From NCBI GenBank assembly GCA_900539525.1, contig UQCM01000034.1:1-31212 (forward strand): 31,212 bases of DNA, written 5' to 3'. The position numbers and the translations under genes are program-made. The notes below the pieces were generated by a model. It was not told the DNA's origin, made no database searches, and saw nothing but the letters and a program-made list of their open reading frames with translations. The stretch is from an uncultured Blautia sp. (GTDB taxonomy: Bacteria > Bacillota > Clostridia > Lachnospirales > Lachnospiraceae). Numbering within the stretch: the first letter of the stretch is position 1; every line of letters begins with the position of its first letter. Shown here in pieces: positions 24,109 through 31,212 of this stretch.

Positions 24109-27100
24109 ATGAAAAAGAGCAAGAAGTTTGGCATTCACATACTGGGATTACTGGTCATGCTGTTTGCATTTGTGCTTCCGGTGTCTGCCGGTGTGAAGGA
24201 GGGAGCAGGAGAGTATGAGATCTATCCGACTCCTCAGGACATCGTATACGGAACAGACACTATGTCACTGACAGACAAGGTAAATGTAACGGTCGGTGAT
24301 GGAATTGATGACTATACGAAAGTAAAAATTGATGTGGCATTACAGGAATTGAAGCTTGAGAAGAGCACCACGGCAGATGCGAAAAACACAAAGCTGATCG
24401 TAGGTGTGTATGGCTCAGATGATGCGGCAGACGCTTTCGGTAAAGCGAACGGCGCAGATGCAGCTGTTTTTGGAAAGTATGATGGTTACACTCTCTGGGT
24501 AAAAGGCGGAAGTATCGTTATCCTCGGCAAGGATACCGATGCGGCTTACCGCGGTGTTACCACTCTGGAGCGTATCTTCGAACAGCTGGATGGAAAGAGC
24601 ATCCGGGAGCTGACGATTAAGGACTATGCGGAGGTACAGTTCCGTGGATTCATCGAGGGATATTATGGAAATCCCTGGAGCGTAGAAGACCGGATTGATC
24701 TTATGAAATTCGGCGGCGAGATCAAGATGAACCAGTATGTGTTCGCACCGAAGGATGATCCCTATCACAATTCCAAGTGGCGTGAACTCTATCCGGAAGA
24801 GATGCTTAAAGATATTGGAAGGCTGGCACAGGCGGGAAACGAGAGTAAATGTTTCTTTGTTTACGCACTTCATACCTTTATGCACAATGCAGTTGACTTT
24901 TCATCGGATGCAAACTACCAGAGAGATTTGCAGATTATCAAAGATAAGTTCGCTCAGGTTATGAGCGTAGGTGTCAGACAGGTTGCGATCCTGGAGGATG
25001 ATGCAACAGGAGCCAGCGCGGCAAATATTATTAAGCTGCTGAACGACCTGACATCATGGCTGCATGAGATGAAAGATACTACATATCCGGATCTGAAGAC
25101 AGATATTTTGTACTGTCCGACGACGTATATGTATACATCAGCCCAGAAGATGACAGATATCAATGCAGGTGCGAGCCGTGAGGTTCATATTGTAGTGACA
25201 GGTGGTAAGATCTGGGGCGAAGTCAGCAGTAAGTTTGCTGATGATTTCTATAATGGAATAAAGAGTGAAGGTGTAGACGGACGTTATCCTTACATGTGGG
25301 TAAACTGGCCGTGTAATGACAATACGAAGACCAGCCAGATCATGGGCGGACATAACACGATCCTGCACACGGGTGTGGATGGAAGCAAGTATGAGGGTAT
25401 TATCCTGAATCCTATCCAGGAGTCCGAACCATCTAAGGTAGCAATCTTCACAGCAGCAGATTTCTGCTGGAAAACATGGGATACTGAGAGCGAAGGTGAT
25501 CAGGCATGGGAGGATTCTTTCAAATATATGGATCATATGACACCGATTGAATCAGATGAATCCAATGCGCTCAGAGAAGTTGCGAAGCATATGATTACAC
25601 AGGGACCGGATCAGACTGTTCCCGGAAAACAGGCTCAGTTTGATGAGTCCGTGGAACTCAGCCCGAAAATCAGTGCATTCACGGAAAAATTGAATGCAGG
25701 TACATTTACGGCAGATGATGTAAATGAATTGCAGGCAGAATTTAAAAAGATCAATGAAGCTGCAGTCAAGTATCTTACACAGGGCACGAATAAACGAATG
25801 GTTTCACAGATGACTCCGTTTTTGGACTGTATGCGTGATCTGACGCAGGCGGATGTGAAGCTTCTGGAAGGACTCAAAGGAATCCTGGCGGGAGAGGACG
25901 GTAAACTGTGGGAGAATTTTGCAGAGGCGCAGGCACTCTACGAGCAGTCTAAAACACATGGATTCAATTACTATGGCATTGGTACAGTATATGCTGTAGT
26001 TGGAAGAAAGTATATAACACCTTTTACAGAGAAAATGATGAAATATGTTTCCGATGAAGTGAAAAAGATCGTGGATCCGGAGCATATCTCTCTGGAGAAG
26101 ACACTGACCTTCCAGATTGGTGGTAACACATCGGCAGGAAGTGTGGAAGGAACTCCTGCAAATGCTATGGATGGAAAACCGGCGACAACTTATTTGCTCA
26201 AAACAGATCAGGTCGTTGGTGACTATATTGGAATCCTCTTTAATATTCCTGTCTCTGTTGAGAATATGGAGTTTATCCTGACAACAAGCGGTCATGAGAA
26301 TGATTATTTCTATGAAGGAAAGATGGAGTATACGCTGGACGGAAAGACCTGGCAGGAATTTGCGGCTGACATACAGCCGGAGAGCGGTACGACTGTGAAG
26401 ATGGTACTCCCGAAAGCAATGGAACTTCGCGGATTCCGTTGGAAATGTACCAGCCTGGGAGGAAGGAACCGCTGGCTTGGAATCAAGGATATCAATTATA
26501 ATGTAGGTGAGACAGTAGATACAGGAGAAGAGAAGTATACAGCAACCTTCTCACGTACATCCGGATGGAGTGTTCACTCAGGACCTGAAACAAATATGAC
26601 AGATGGTGATGAGTCTACAATCGTATGGTATAATCCAAGTACGTCATCGAAGGATCATTCCATTGTGGGAGATTACATTCAGCTGGATCTGGGAAGTGCA
26701 AAATCTGTCGGACGTGTCCGTGCAGTGGTAGGATCCGGAGACAACGATAAGTGGGTAAACTATCATCTGGAATATTCTGCAGATGGAAATACATGGGAAA
26801 GCCAGGCGGCTTATACAGGTGTGGCAAGTGGAACGGATACTTATGAGGTAAATCTCGGAGGTAAAAATGTTCGCTACATTAAACTGATCAATGATACTGA
26901 CGTGGCTCAATGGGTAAAATTCTGTGAATTTTCAGCTTTCTCATATGTGGAAGGCTCTATTAAGCCGGGCACAGCAATGGATTTTACGAATACAAATGAT
27001 ACGGAATGGCGTGTGGAGTATGGGGACGATTCCGCTAAGGTGTTCCCGAGAGACAATGTGACCCTGAAGAAGGGAGAATACATTGGACTGAAATTTGATC

Positions 27101-29106
27101 GTATTCATGCGATTTCCGGAATCACAGTAACAGGAACCGGTTTAGAGAAACTGACACTGGAGAAATCCATGAATCAGGCGGAATGGATGACAAAGGATCA
27201 GGCAAGTGCTGCAAGATATATCCGTCTGATGAACAAGACGGATCAGACAGTGAACTTCAGCCTGACTGCCTTCAACGCAGCTTTTGAAGAAATTCATCCG
27301 ATGGATTTACACGAGACTACAATCAATGCTTCAGTTGAGGGAGATACTAAGAACTGGATGGACGGAAATCTGGCAACAAAGGCCAAATTCTGTACGACAC
27401 CTTCAAAAGACGGATATATAACGTATGACCTGGGACAGGAGATCAATCTCCGTTCCCTGAGAATGTATGTCCTTGATACAGCAGTAGATTATCCTCGTGA
27501 TGCAAAGATTCAGGCTTCTGTCGATAATGAGAATTGGACAGATATCCTGACGGTAGGCGATGGTATTGCAGATACCGATGAAGACAGGGATACGAAACCG
27601 GTAGAGAATCCGGGCGGCGGCTGGACACATGACACAATAGATGTAGCTTATGCTTATGCAGAAAATGCGAACATTAACAATCTGAAAGCAAGATATATCC
27701 GACTGTACTTTACTGCAGGGTATGCTTACCGCTGGGTAGAGGTGAACGAAATCCGTATTAACGGCGGAGAGTACATCCCAACGATTAACGACCCTACATT
27801 TGTAACAGATGCCGCATTACAGAGAGGCGCTGAGGCTCAGAATCTGAATGACCGTGATCTGACAACTGCTTTCAAGCCGGATATGTCAAATGCACAGAAC
27901 GGATATCTGATCTACAATCTGTCAGATGAGACAGAGATCAGCAGAATCAATATTCTGCAGAGTGGTGGAAGTATCAGCAATGCAGCTGTGTCTGTACGCA
28001 CAGGCGCTGACACATGGAAGAATGTTGGAACCCTTGATAAGAGTTTCTCATCTTTCTATACAGGAGACCTTGATCAGGTTTATGCGATTAAGCTGGAGTG
28101 GCAGGATGTAACACCTGTTATTTACGAGATCATCACATTGAAGAATGTGGGAGATATGCTGGAGAAAGCTCTTGAAGAGGTACAGCAGAAGCTGGATGCA
28201 GTCAGGGCGGAAGCAGCACTTGCTGAAAAAGCCGTTGCAGATCTCAAGGGGAAAGTGACTGCGGCAGCTTCAAAAGTAAATGCACAGACAAATACAACAG
28301 AGAAGCTTCGTGCAGAGGTTGAGCTTCAGAAGCTGTATGCACAGCTGTCAGGAGCAGAGGCGGCAGCTGCGGAGAAAAAAGCGTCAGTGTCCGATCTGGA
28401 AGCAGATATCGCTCACAAAGAAGCAGTGATTCTGAGAGAACGTGCGAAGAAGGCAGAGACAGATGAAGAAAAGCAGAGCCTGGAGAATGAAGCTGTAGCA
28501 AAAGAAGGCACAGCAGCTGATAAGGCTGCAGAGGCAGCAGACAACAGGAAGCTTTCAGCAAGTAAAAAAGCTGAGCAGACCTCTTATACACAGGCAGCAG
28601 CAAATAAACAGGCAGAGCTGAATAAACTTGAAAACAATCCGACTCCAGTTCCGAACCCGGGCAACAAGGACGAGAAACCGGTTACAGAGTTCAATTACAA
28701 GAATGTGAAGTATAAAGTAGTAAACGCATCTGCCAAAACAGTTGCAGCTGCAGGAGTTACCACAAAGAAAGTGAAATCTGTGACAATCTATGATTCCATC
28801 AAATACGGCGGACAGACATGGAAGGTTATCGAGATTAAGGAAAAAGCATTCAAGGGATGCAGCAAACTGGCTAAGGTAACGATCGGAAAGAATGTGAAGA
28901 AGATCGGCAAGGAAGCTTTTGCACAGTGCGGTAAGCTGAAAAATGTGAATATGAAGAAGGCTGCCAATATTACTACTATCGGCAAGAAAGCGTTCTCAAA
29001 GATTGATGCAAAGGCTAAGATTGCTGTGCCGGCGAAGAAGCTTGCGAAATATAAGAAAATGCTGAAAAAAGCAGGTGTTCCGAAGCAGGCGGCGATAAGA
29101 AAATAA
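24109..29106 (+). CDS. Secreted multidomain GH84 beta-N-acetylglucosaminidase
   Basis: A 1665-residue exported enzyme that should release GlcNAc from host glycans. The start at 24109 follows AAAGGAGG. Order: signal peptide (~1-27, LPVSAG), N-terminal GH20b-like domain (~35-170), GH84 barrel (~175-460) with RGFIEGYYGNPW and the catalytic pair Asp297-Asp298 (ILEDDATG), helical region to ~640, several discoidin/CBM32-like modules (~665-805, 808-945, possibly 947-1060, 1065-1220, 1221-1345), an Ala/Lys/Glu-rich coiled coil (~1347-1505), a short Pro linker (NPTPVPNPGN) and a BspA-like LRR_5 tail (IKEKAFKGCSKLAKVTIGKN, repeated as GKEAFAQCGKL) ending in a Lys-rich stretch. No LPxTG sorting signal. 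The tail may hold it at the cell surface. Own promoter and terminator flank it. Confidence 0.93.
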   Translation: MKKSKKFGIHILGLLVMLFAFVLPVSAGVKEGAGEYEIYPTPQDIVYGTDTMSLTDKVNVTVGDGIDDYTKVKIDVALQELKLEKSTTADAKNTKLIVGVYGSDDAADAFGKANGADAAVFGKYDGYTLWVKGGSIVILGKDTDAAYRGVTTLERIFEQLDGKSIRELTIKDYAEVQFRGFIEGYYGNPWSVEDRIDLMKFGGEIKMNQYVFAPKDDPYHNSKWRELYPEEMLKDIGRLAQAGNESKCFFVYALHTFMHNAVDFSSDANYQRDLQIIKDKFAQVMSVGVRQVAILEDDATGASAANIIKLLNDLTSWLHEMKDTTYPDLKTDILYCPTTYMYTSAQKMTDINAGASREVHIVVTGGKIWGEVSSKFADDFYNGIKSEGVDGRYPYMWVNWPCNDNTKTSQIMGGHNTILHTGVDGSKYEGIILNPIQESEPSKVAIFTAADFCWKTWDTESEGDQAWEDSFKYMDHMTPIESDESNALREVAKHMITQGPDQTVPGKQAQFDESVELSPKISAFTEKLNAGTFTADDVNELQAEFKKINEAAVKYLTQGTNKRMVSQMTPFLDCMRDLTQADVKLLEGLKGILAGEDGKLWENFAEAQALYEQSKTHGFNYYGIGTVYAVVGRKYITPFTEKMMKYVSDEVKKIVDPEHISLEKTLTFQIGGNTSAGSVEGTPANAMDGKPATTYLLKTDQVVGDYIGILFNIPVSVENMEFILTTSGHENDYFYEGKMEYTLDGKTWQEFAADIQPESGTTVKMVLPKAMELRGFRWKCTSLGGRNRWLGIKDINYNVGETVDTGEEKYTATFSRTSGWSVHSGPETNMTDGDESTIVWYNPSTSSKDHSIVGDYIQLDLGSAKSVGRVRAVVGSGDNDKWVNYHLEYSADGNTWESQAAYTGVASGTDTYEVNLGGKNVRYIKLINDTDVAQWVKFCEFSAFSYVEGSIKPGTAMDFTNTNDTEWRVEYGDDSAKVFPRDNVTLKKGEYIGLKFDRIHAISGITVTGTGLEKLTLEKSMNQAEWMTKDQASAARYIRLMNKTDQTVNFSLTAFNAAFEEIHPMDLHETTINASVEGDTKNWMDGNLATKAKFCTTPSKDGYITYDLGQEINLRSLRMYVLDTAVDYPRDAKIQASVDNENWTDILTVGDGIADTDEDRDTKPVENPGGGWTHDTIDVAYAYAENANINNLKARYIRLYFTAGYAYRWVEVNEIRINGGEYIPTINDPTFVTDAALQRGAEAQNLNDRDLTTAFKPDMSNAQNGYLIYNLSDETEISRINILQSGGSISNAAVSVRTGADTWKNVGTLDKSFSSFYTGDLDQVYAIKLEWQDVTPVIYEIITLKNVGDMLEKALEEVQQKLDAVRAEAALAEKAVADLKGKVTAAASKVNAQTNTTEKLRAEVELQKLYAQLSGAEAAAAEKKASVSDLEADIAHKEAVILRERAKKAETDEEKQSLENEAVAKEGTAADKAAEAADNRKLSASKKAEQTSYTQAAANKQAELNKLENNPTPVPNPGNKDEKPVTEFNYKNVKYKVVNASAKTVAAAGVTTKKVKSVTIYDSIKYGGQTWKVIEIKEKAFKGCSKLAKVTIGKNVKKIGKEAFAQCGKLKNVNMKKAANITTIGKKAFSKIDAKAKIAVPAKKLAKYKKMLKKAGVPKQAAIRK

Positions 29107-29122
29107 AAGTATAACAATTATG

Positions 29123-29150
29123 ACAGCGGGGAGGCTTCCCCGCTGTTTTT
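29123..29150 (+). terminator. Rho-independent terminator of the GH84 gene
   Basis: Perfect 10-bp stem ACAGCGGGGA (29123-29132) and TCCCCGCTGT (29137-29146) with loop GGCT, followed by TTTT. It starts 17 bases after the stop codon. Confidence 0.92.
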
Positions 29151-29168
29151 CAAAAGAGGTGACAGGTA

Positions 29169-29291
29169 GTGACAGACAAAAATCCCACAGTCAGTATTAT
29201 TGTACCTGTGTATAATGCACAGGATTATATTCATCGTTGTGTGGACAGTATCCTGCATCAGGAACATGAGGATTTCGGGAGCACGATGTGA
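29169..29291 (+). pseudogene. N-terminal stub of a family 2 glycosyltransferase
   Basis: A GTG start with AGAGGTGACA upstream encodes 40 residues: MTDKNPTVSIIVPVYNAQDY then IHRCVDSILHQEHEDF, the unmistakable opening of GT-A fold GT2 enzymes. After EDF the expected LLVDDGS nucleotide-binding part is missing, and the frame stops at 29289 in sequence belonging to the opposing gene. The rest of the gene (normally about 300 or more residues) is not in this window. Confidence 0.8.
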
Positions 29292-29848
29292 ACCTTTTCC
29301 CTGACATTCGGTCTTATGAGAGAAATCATGAGTTGGGACGGGAGATAAAAGAACCAGAAAATATAGGCAGAAAGACTGCACCAGGTGTGGAGAAGAGTGT
29401 TTGAATGGAGAGGCAGATAACAGGGCAGATTTGCCAGCCCTACATGGATATCGCAGAGCAGCATCAGGATGAGTGCAGACATGAACCAGTGCATTTCTGT
29501 ACGATATGCACCGTATATATTCATACACAGGTACAGAATATAGAGGAGAGCCATAAGGACGATACTGTCTGTATAGACGAAAACAAACAGCAAGGGCAAG
29601 GTCAGGAATATACTGCGGTTTCCCAGAAAGATACTGTAGCAGTACTGCACGATACAGAATAAGAAAACACCTGTCAGATACAGATCAGTAAAAAGTAAAA
29701 AATAGTCTGCACAGACGGTAAAAAAGAGTGCAAGAATACGAAAGCATGTACGGGGAACGTACAGAAAACGGTAATTCCTTGCCAGACAAAGACAAAAGCA
29801 AAAAAGGATGAACAGATACTTGATAAACAAAGACACTTTGTACCTCAC
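29258..29848 (-). CDS. Multi-pass membrane protein of unknown function
   Basis: This frame of up to 196 residues is highly hydrophobic, with about six or seven membrane segments (YLFILFCFCLCLA, FFTVCADYFLLFTDLYLTG, VFLFCIVQYCYSIFLG, IVLMALLYILYLCMNIYG, and later ones). The pattern CADYFLLF...GVFLFCIVQ is faintly like YhhN/TMEM86 (lysoplasmalogenase) proteins, which is only a guess. The start is uncertain: GTG at 29848 has no ribosome site, GTG at 29836 has GAGG upstream. The last ~9 codons overlap the glycosyltransferase stub on the other strand, suggesting that the natural C-terminus was replaced at a junction near 29280. Confidence 0.6.
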   Translation of the reverse strand: MRYKVSLFIKYLFILFCFCLCLARNYRFLYVPRTCFRILALFFTVCADYFLLFTDLYLTGVFLFCIVQYCYSIFLGNRSIFLTLPLLFVFVYTDSIVLMALLYILYLCMNIYGAYRTEMHWFMSALILMLLCDIHVGLANLPCYLPLHSNTLLHTWCSLSAYIFWFFYLPSQLMISLIRPNVREKVHIVLPKSSCS

Positions 29849-29951
29849 AGATTCAGGGGATTGTAACTGTCCAGATACCGGTAAAAAATAGTATCCCGTC
29901 TCTGAACAGTTACGCTTTCTTTATCAAGTATAACCATAATGCTTTGCGTTA

Positions 29952-30030
29952 TACGTTACGTAAATATAAAGCCTCCGGGGGTTTTAGTGTGCCAGTGGCA
30001 CACGTTTTGTACCGGCCAAAGTGTAACGTA
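29952..30030. repeat. Nested palindrome with GTGTGCC/GGCACAC core
   Basis: Outer arms TACGTTAC (29952-29959) and GTAACGTA (30023-30030), middle CCGG pairs, and the core GTGTGCC (29987-29993) with GGCACAC (29997-30003) followed by GTTTTG share one centre. It fills the gap between two genes transcribed leftwards and may act as a terminator for the binding-protein gene. The neighbouring TCTGAACAGTTAC at 29901-29913 resembles the ends of the GAGGC-hairpin repeats. No gene is visible in 29849-30094. A short stem GCATACTT/AAGTATGC (30073-30094) directly follows the stop of the next gene. Confidence 0.5.
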
Positions 30031-30094
30031 GATGCAGAGGTGCGCAGAAGAAACAGGTCATGCAAATCATGACGCATACTTTGCAGCAAGTATG

Positions 30095-31102
30095 CTAAGG
30101 CGTACTTGAACGGAGAGAAGATTTTTCAGCATATGCAGTGTTAATGAGTTTTTCGTAAGGGACACGACTCTTAAGCTCTCCGGCACTTTCAAGGATATCC
30201 TGCAGAAGATCAAAGCTTTCTTTCTCAAAGATCAGATGCTCTTTCCAGGTATCCTGTTCGGCGTACCGCTGTACGATGGCTGTGATGGTTTCCAGATCAT
30301 TTTCTTTGAACTGAGGTTTTATTACCCTTGCAATCTCTTCCGGTGTATGTTGATTTACATAATCAAGCCCTTGCTGAAGAGCATCCGTAAAGCGCTGGAC
30401 GACATCCGGGTTCTGAGCGAGAAAGCTCTTTCTTGCACAATAGGCGGTGTATGGGACATATCCGGAATCTACACCCAGGGAAGCCACCACATATCCAGCC
30501 CCTTCCTGTTCCAGAGAGGTTGCACCAGGTTCGAACTCAATGGAATAATCCCCCTGTCCTCCGGCAAATGCTGCAGCAGTAGAACCAAAATCGATCCCCT
30601 GGTCAATGGTCAGATCCGTATCCGGGCTTATCTGGTTTTTCTTCAGAATGTATTCAAAAACCATTTCAGGCATGCCACCTTTCCGTCCGCCAAGAACTTT
30701 CTTTCCTTTCAGTTTATTCCAGGAAAAATCTTCCATTTGTTCCCTTGCTACCAGAAAATTGCCTGCCCGCTGGGTGAGCTGGGCAAAGTTTACAACATAA
30801 TCGGAAGCCCCCTCATTGTAGGCATAGACAGAGCTTTCAGATCCCATAAATCCGATATCTGCATCGCCTGAAATGAGAGATGTGAGTGTTTTGTCAGCCC
30901 CGAAGCCTGTCACCAGTGTCAGATCAATTCCCGCATCTTCGAAATATCCGTTTTCAATCGCCACATATTGAGGTGCATAAAAAATAGAATGTGCCACCTC
31001 ATTCAGCGTCACCTTTGTATTTTCACTCTTTTTCCCGCATCCATAGAGACAAAATACCAGTCCGAGTATCAGAATACGGATACAAATCTTTTTTCTGTTC
31101 AT
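30095..31102 (-). CDS. NMT1/SsuA-like ABC transporter substrate-binding lipoprotein
   Basis: This 335-residue lipoprotein has lipobox LYGC (Cys22). The mature part fits periplasmic-binding proteins of the NMT1/SsuA/TauA group: VTLNEVAHSIFYAPQYVAIE, NGYFEDAGIDLTLVTGFGAD, LISGDADIGFMGSESSVYAY, KLKGKKVLGGRKGGMPEMVF. Members bind aliphatic sulfonates, nitrate or thiamine precursors (HMP); the sequence does not say which. The start has GGACGGAGG upstream. No permease or ATPase lies downstream on this strand, so partner genes may be upstream beyond the window edge or lost. Two repeat sequences lie in its upstream region. Confidence 0.85.
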   Translation of the reverse strand: MNRKKICIRILILGLVFCLYGCGKKSENTKVTLNEVAHSIFYAPQYVAIENGYFEDAGIDLTLVTGFGADKTLTSLISGDADIGFMGSESSVYAYNEGASDYVVNFAQLTQRAGNFLVAREQMEDFSWNKLKGKKVLGGRKGGMPEMVFEYILKKNQISPDTDLTIDQGIDFGSTAAAFAGGQGDYSIEFEPGATSLEQEGAGYVVASLGVDSGYVPYTAYCARKSFLAQNPDVVQRFTDALQQGLDYVNQHTPEEIARVIKPQFKENDLETITAIVQRYAEQDTWKEHLIFEKESFDLLQDILESAGELKSRVPYEKLINTAYAEKSSLRSSTP

Positions 31103-31120
31103 AGAATACCTCCGTCCTTA

Positions 31121-31150
31121 TGATATCAAATACTTTTGACCTTAACATCA
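31121..31150. repeat. TCAAATACTTTTGACC palindrome family, copy 3 (degenerate)
   Basis: The core TCAAATACTTTTGACC (31126-31141) and flanking AACATCA (31144-31150) match the reverse of copies 1 and 2, but the left flank is not complementary. It lies 20-50 bases upstream of the start codon of the leftward binding-protein gene. Confidence 0.55.
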
Positions 31151-31157
31151 ATGTATG

Positions 31158-31212
31158 GTAACTATTCAGAGTCCATTCGCAAAATCGCCTCTGCGAGGCT
31201 TTCCTTTTGCTC
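31158..31212 (-). repeat. GAGGC-hairpin repeat, copy C (reaches the window end)
   Basis: On the minus strand it reads GAGCAAAAGGAAAGCCTCGC, AGAGGCGATTTTGCGAATGG, ACTCTGAATAGTTAC, matching copy A at 23984. The left part beyond 31212 is outside the window. Confidence 0.75.

Overview
This 31-kb window has the look of a chromosomal segment from a gut Lachnospiraceae member (Firmicutes, Clostridia), near the Ruminococcus gnavus/torques, Blautia or Dorea group. The evidence is strong AGGAGG-type ribosome binding sites, moderate G+C, a lipoprotein-dependent sialic-acid ABC operon, a GH84 enzyme with a BspA-type tail, and intergenic palindromes of the kind common in this family. The species assignment is inference. 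No tRNA, rRNA, CRISPR array, transposase or phage gene was seen.

Layout. (1) 124-6035: a nan operon with a solute-binding lipoprotein, two permeases, NanE, NanA and NanK. It imports sialic acid and takes it to GlcNAc-6-P; no ATPase, sialidase or NanOx-type oxidoreductase is in view. (2) 6036-6553: a gene-free stretch holding a 275-bp three-armed palindromic element. (3) 6554-8095: a siroheme/4Fe-4S sulfite/nitrite reductase-like protein. (4) 8146-10861: a scar of three broken genes: an AraC-type response regulator without most of its receiver, the C-terminal part of a DUF3502-type solute-binding protein, and a GH3 beta-glucosidase lacking its N-terminus and middle. (5) 11064-16372: a signalling operon with a REC-GGDEF*-EAL-REC protein, a hybrid histidine kinase with an extracellular ABC-substrate-binding-like sensor, and an HPt protein, which together could form a phosphorelay controlling c-di-GMP breakdown. 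(6) 16629-17134: a DUF3791 gene with a frameshifted DUF3990-like partner. (7) 17393-22374: uvrB-uvrA; the first ~22 codons of uvrB are largely made from a dispersed 52-bp repeat. (8) 22525-23643: a DUF362/2x[4Fe-4S] protein. (9) 24109-29106: a 1665-residue secreted GH84 beta-N-acetylglucosaminidase with discoidin-like modules, a coiled coil and a BspA-like LRR tail. (10) 29169-31102: a glycosyltransferase stub, a convergent membrane protein and an orphan NMT1/SsuA-like binding lipoprotein.

How it works together. The nan operon and the GH84 enzyme fit a lifestyle of foraging host mucin glycans (sialic acid and GlcNAc). The GH3 and SBP remnants suggest lost plant- or oligosaccharide-use genes. 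Intergenic DNA carries several families of small palindromic repeats, and several genes are truncated at sharp boundaries, so either the locus is actively rearranging or the assembly has chimeric joins. I did not find a clearly new defence or metabolic system. The most unusual items are the 275-bp structured element, the repeat-built uvrB N-terminus, the three-gene scar and the dual-receiver EAL phosphorelay.
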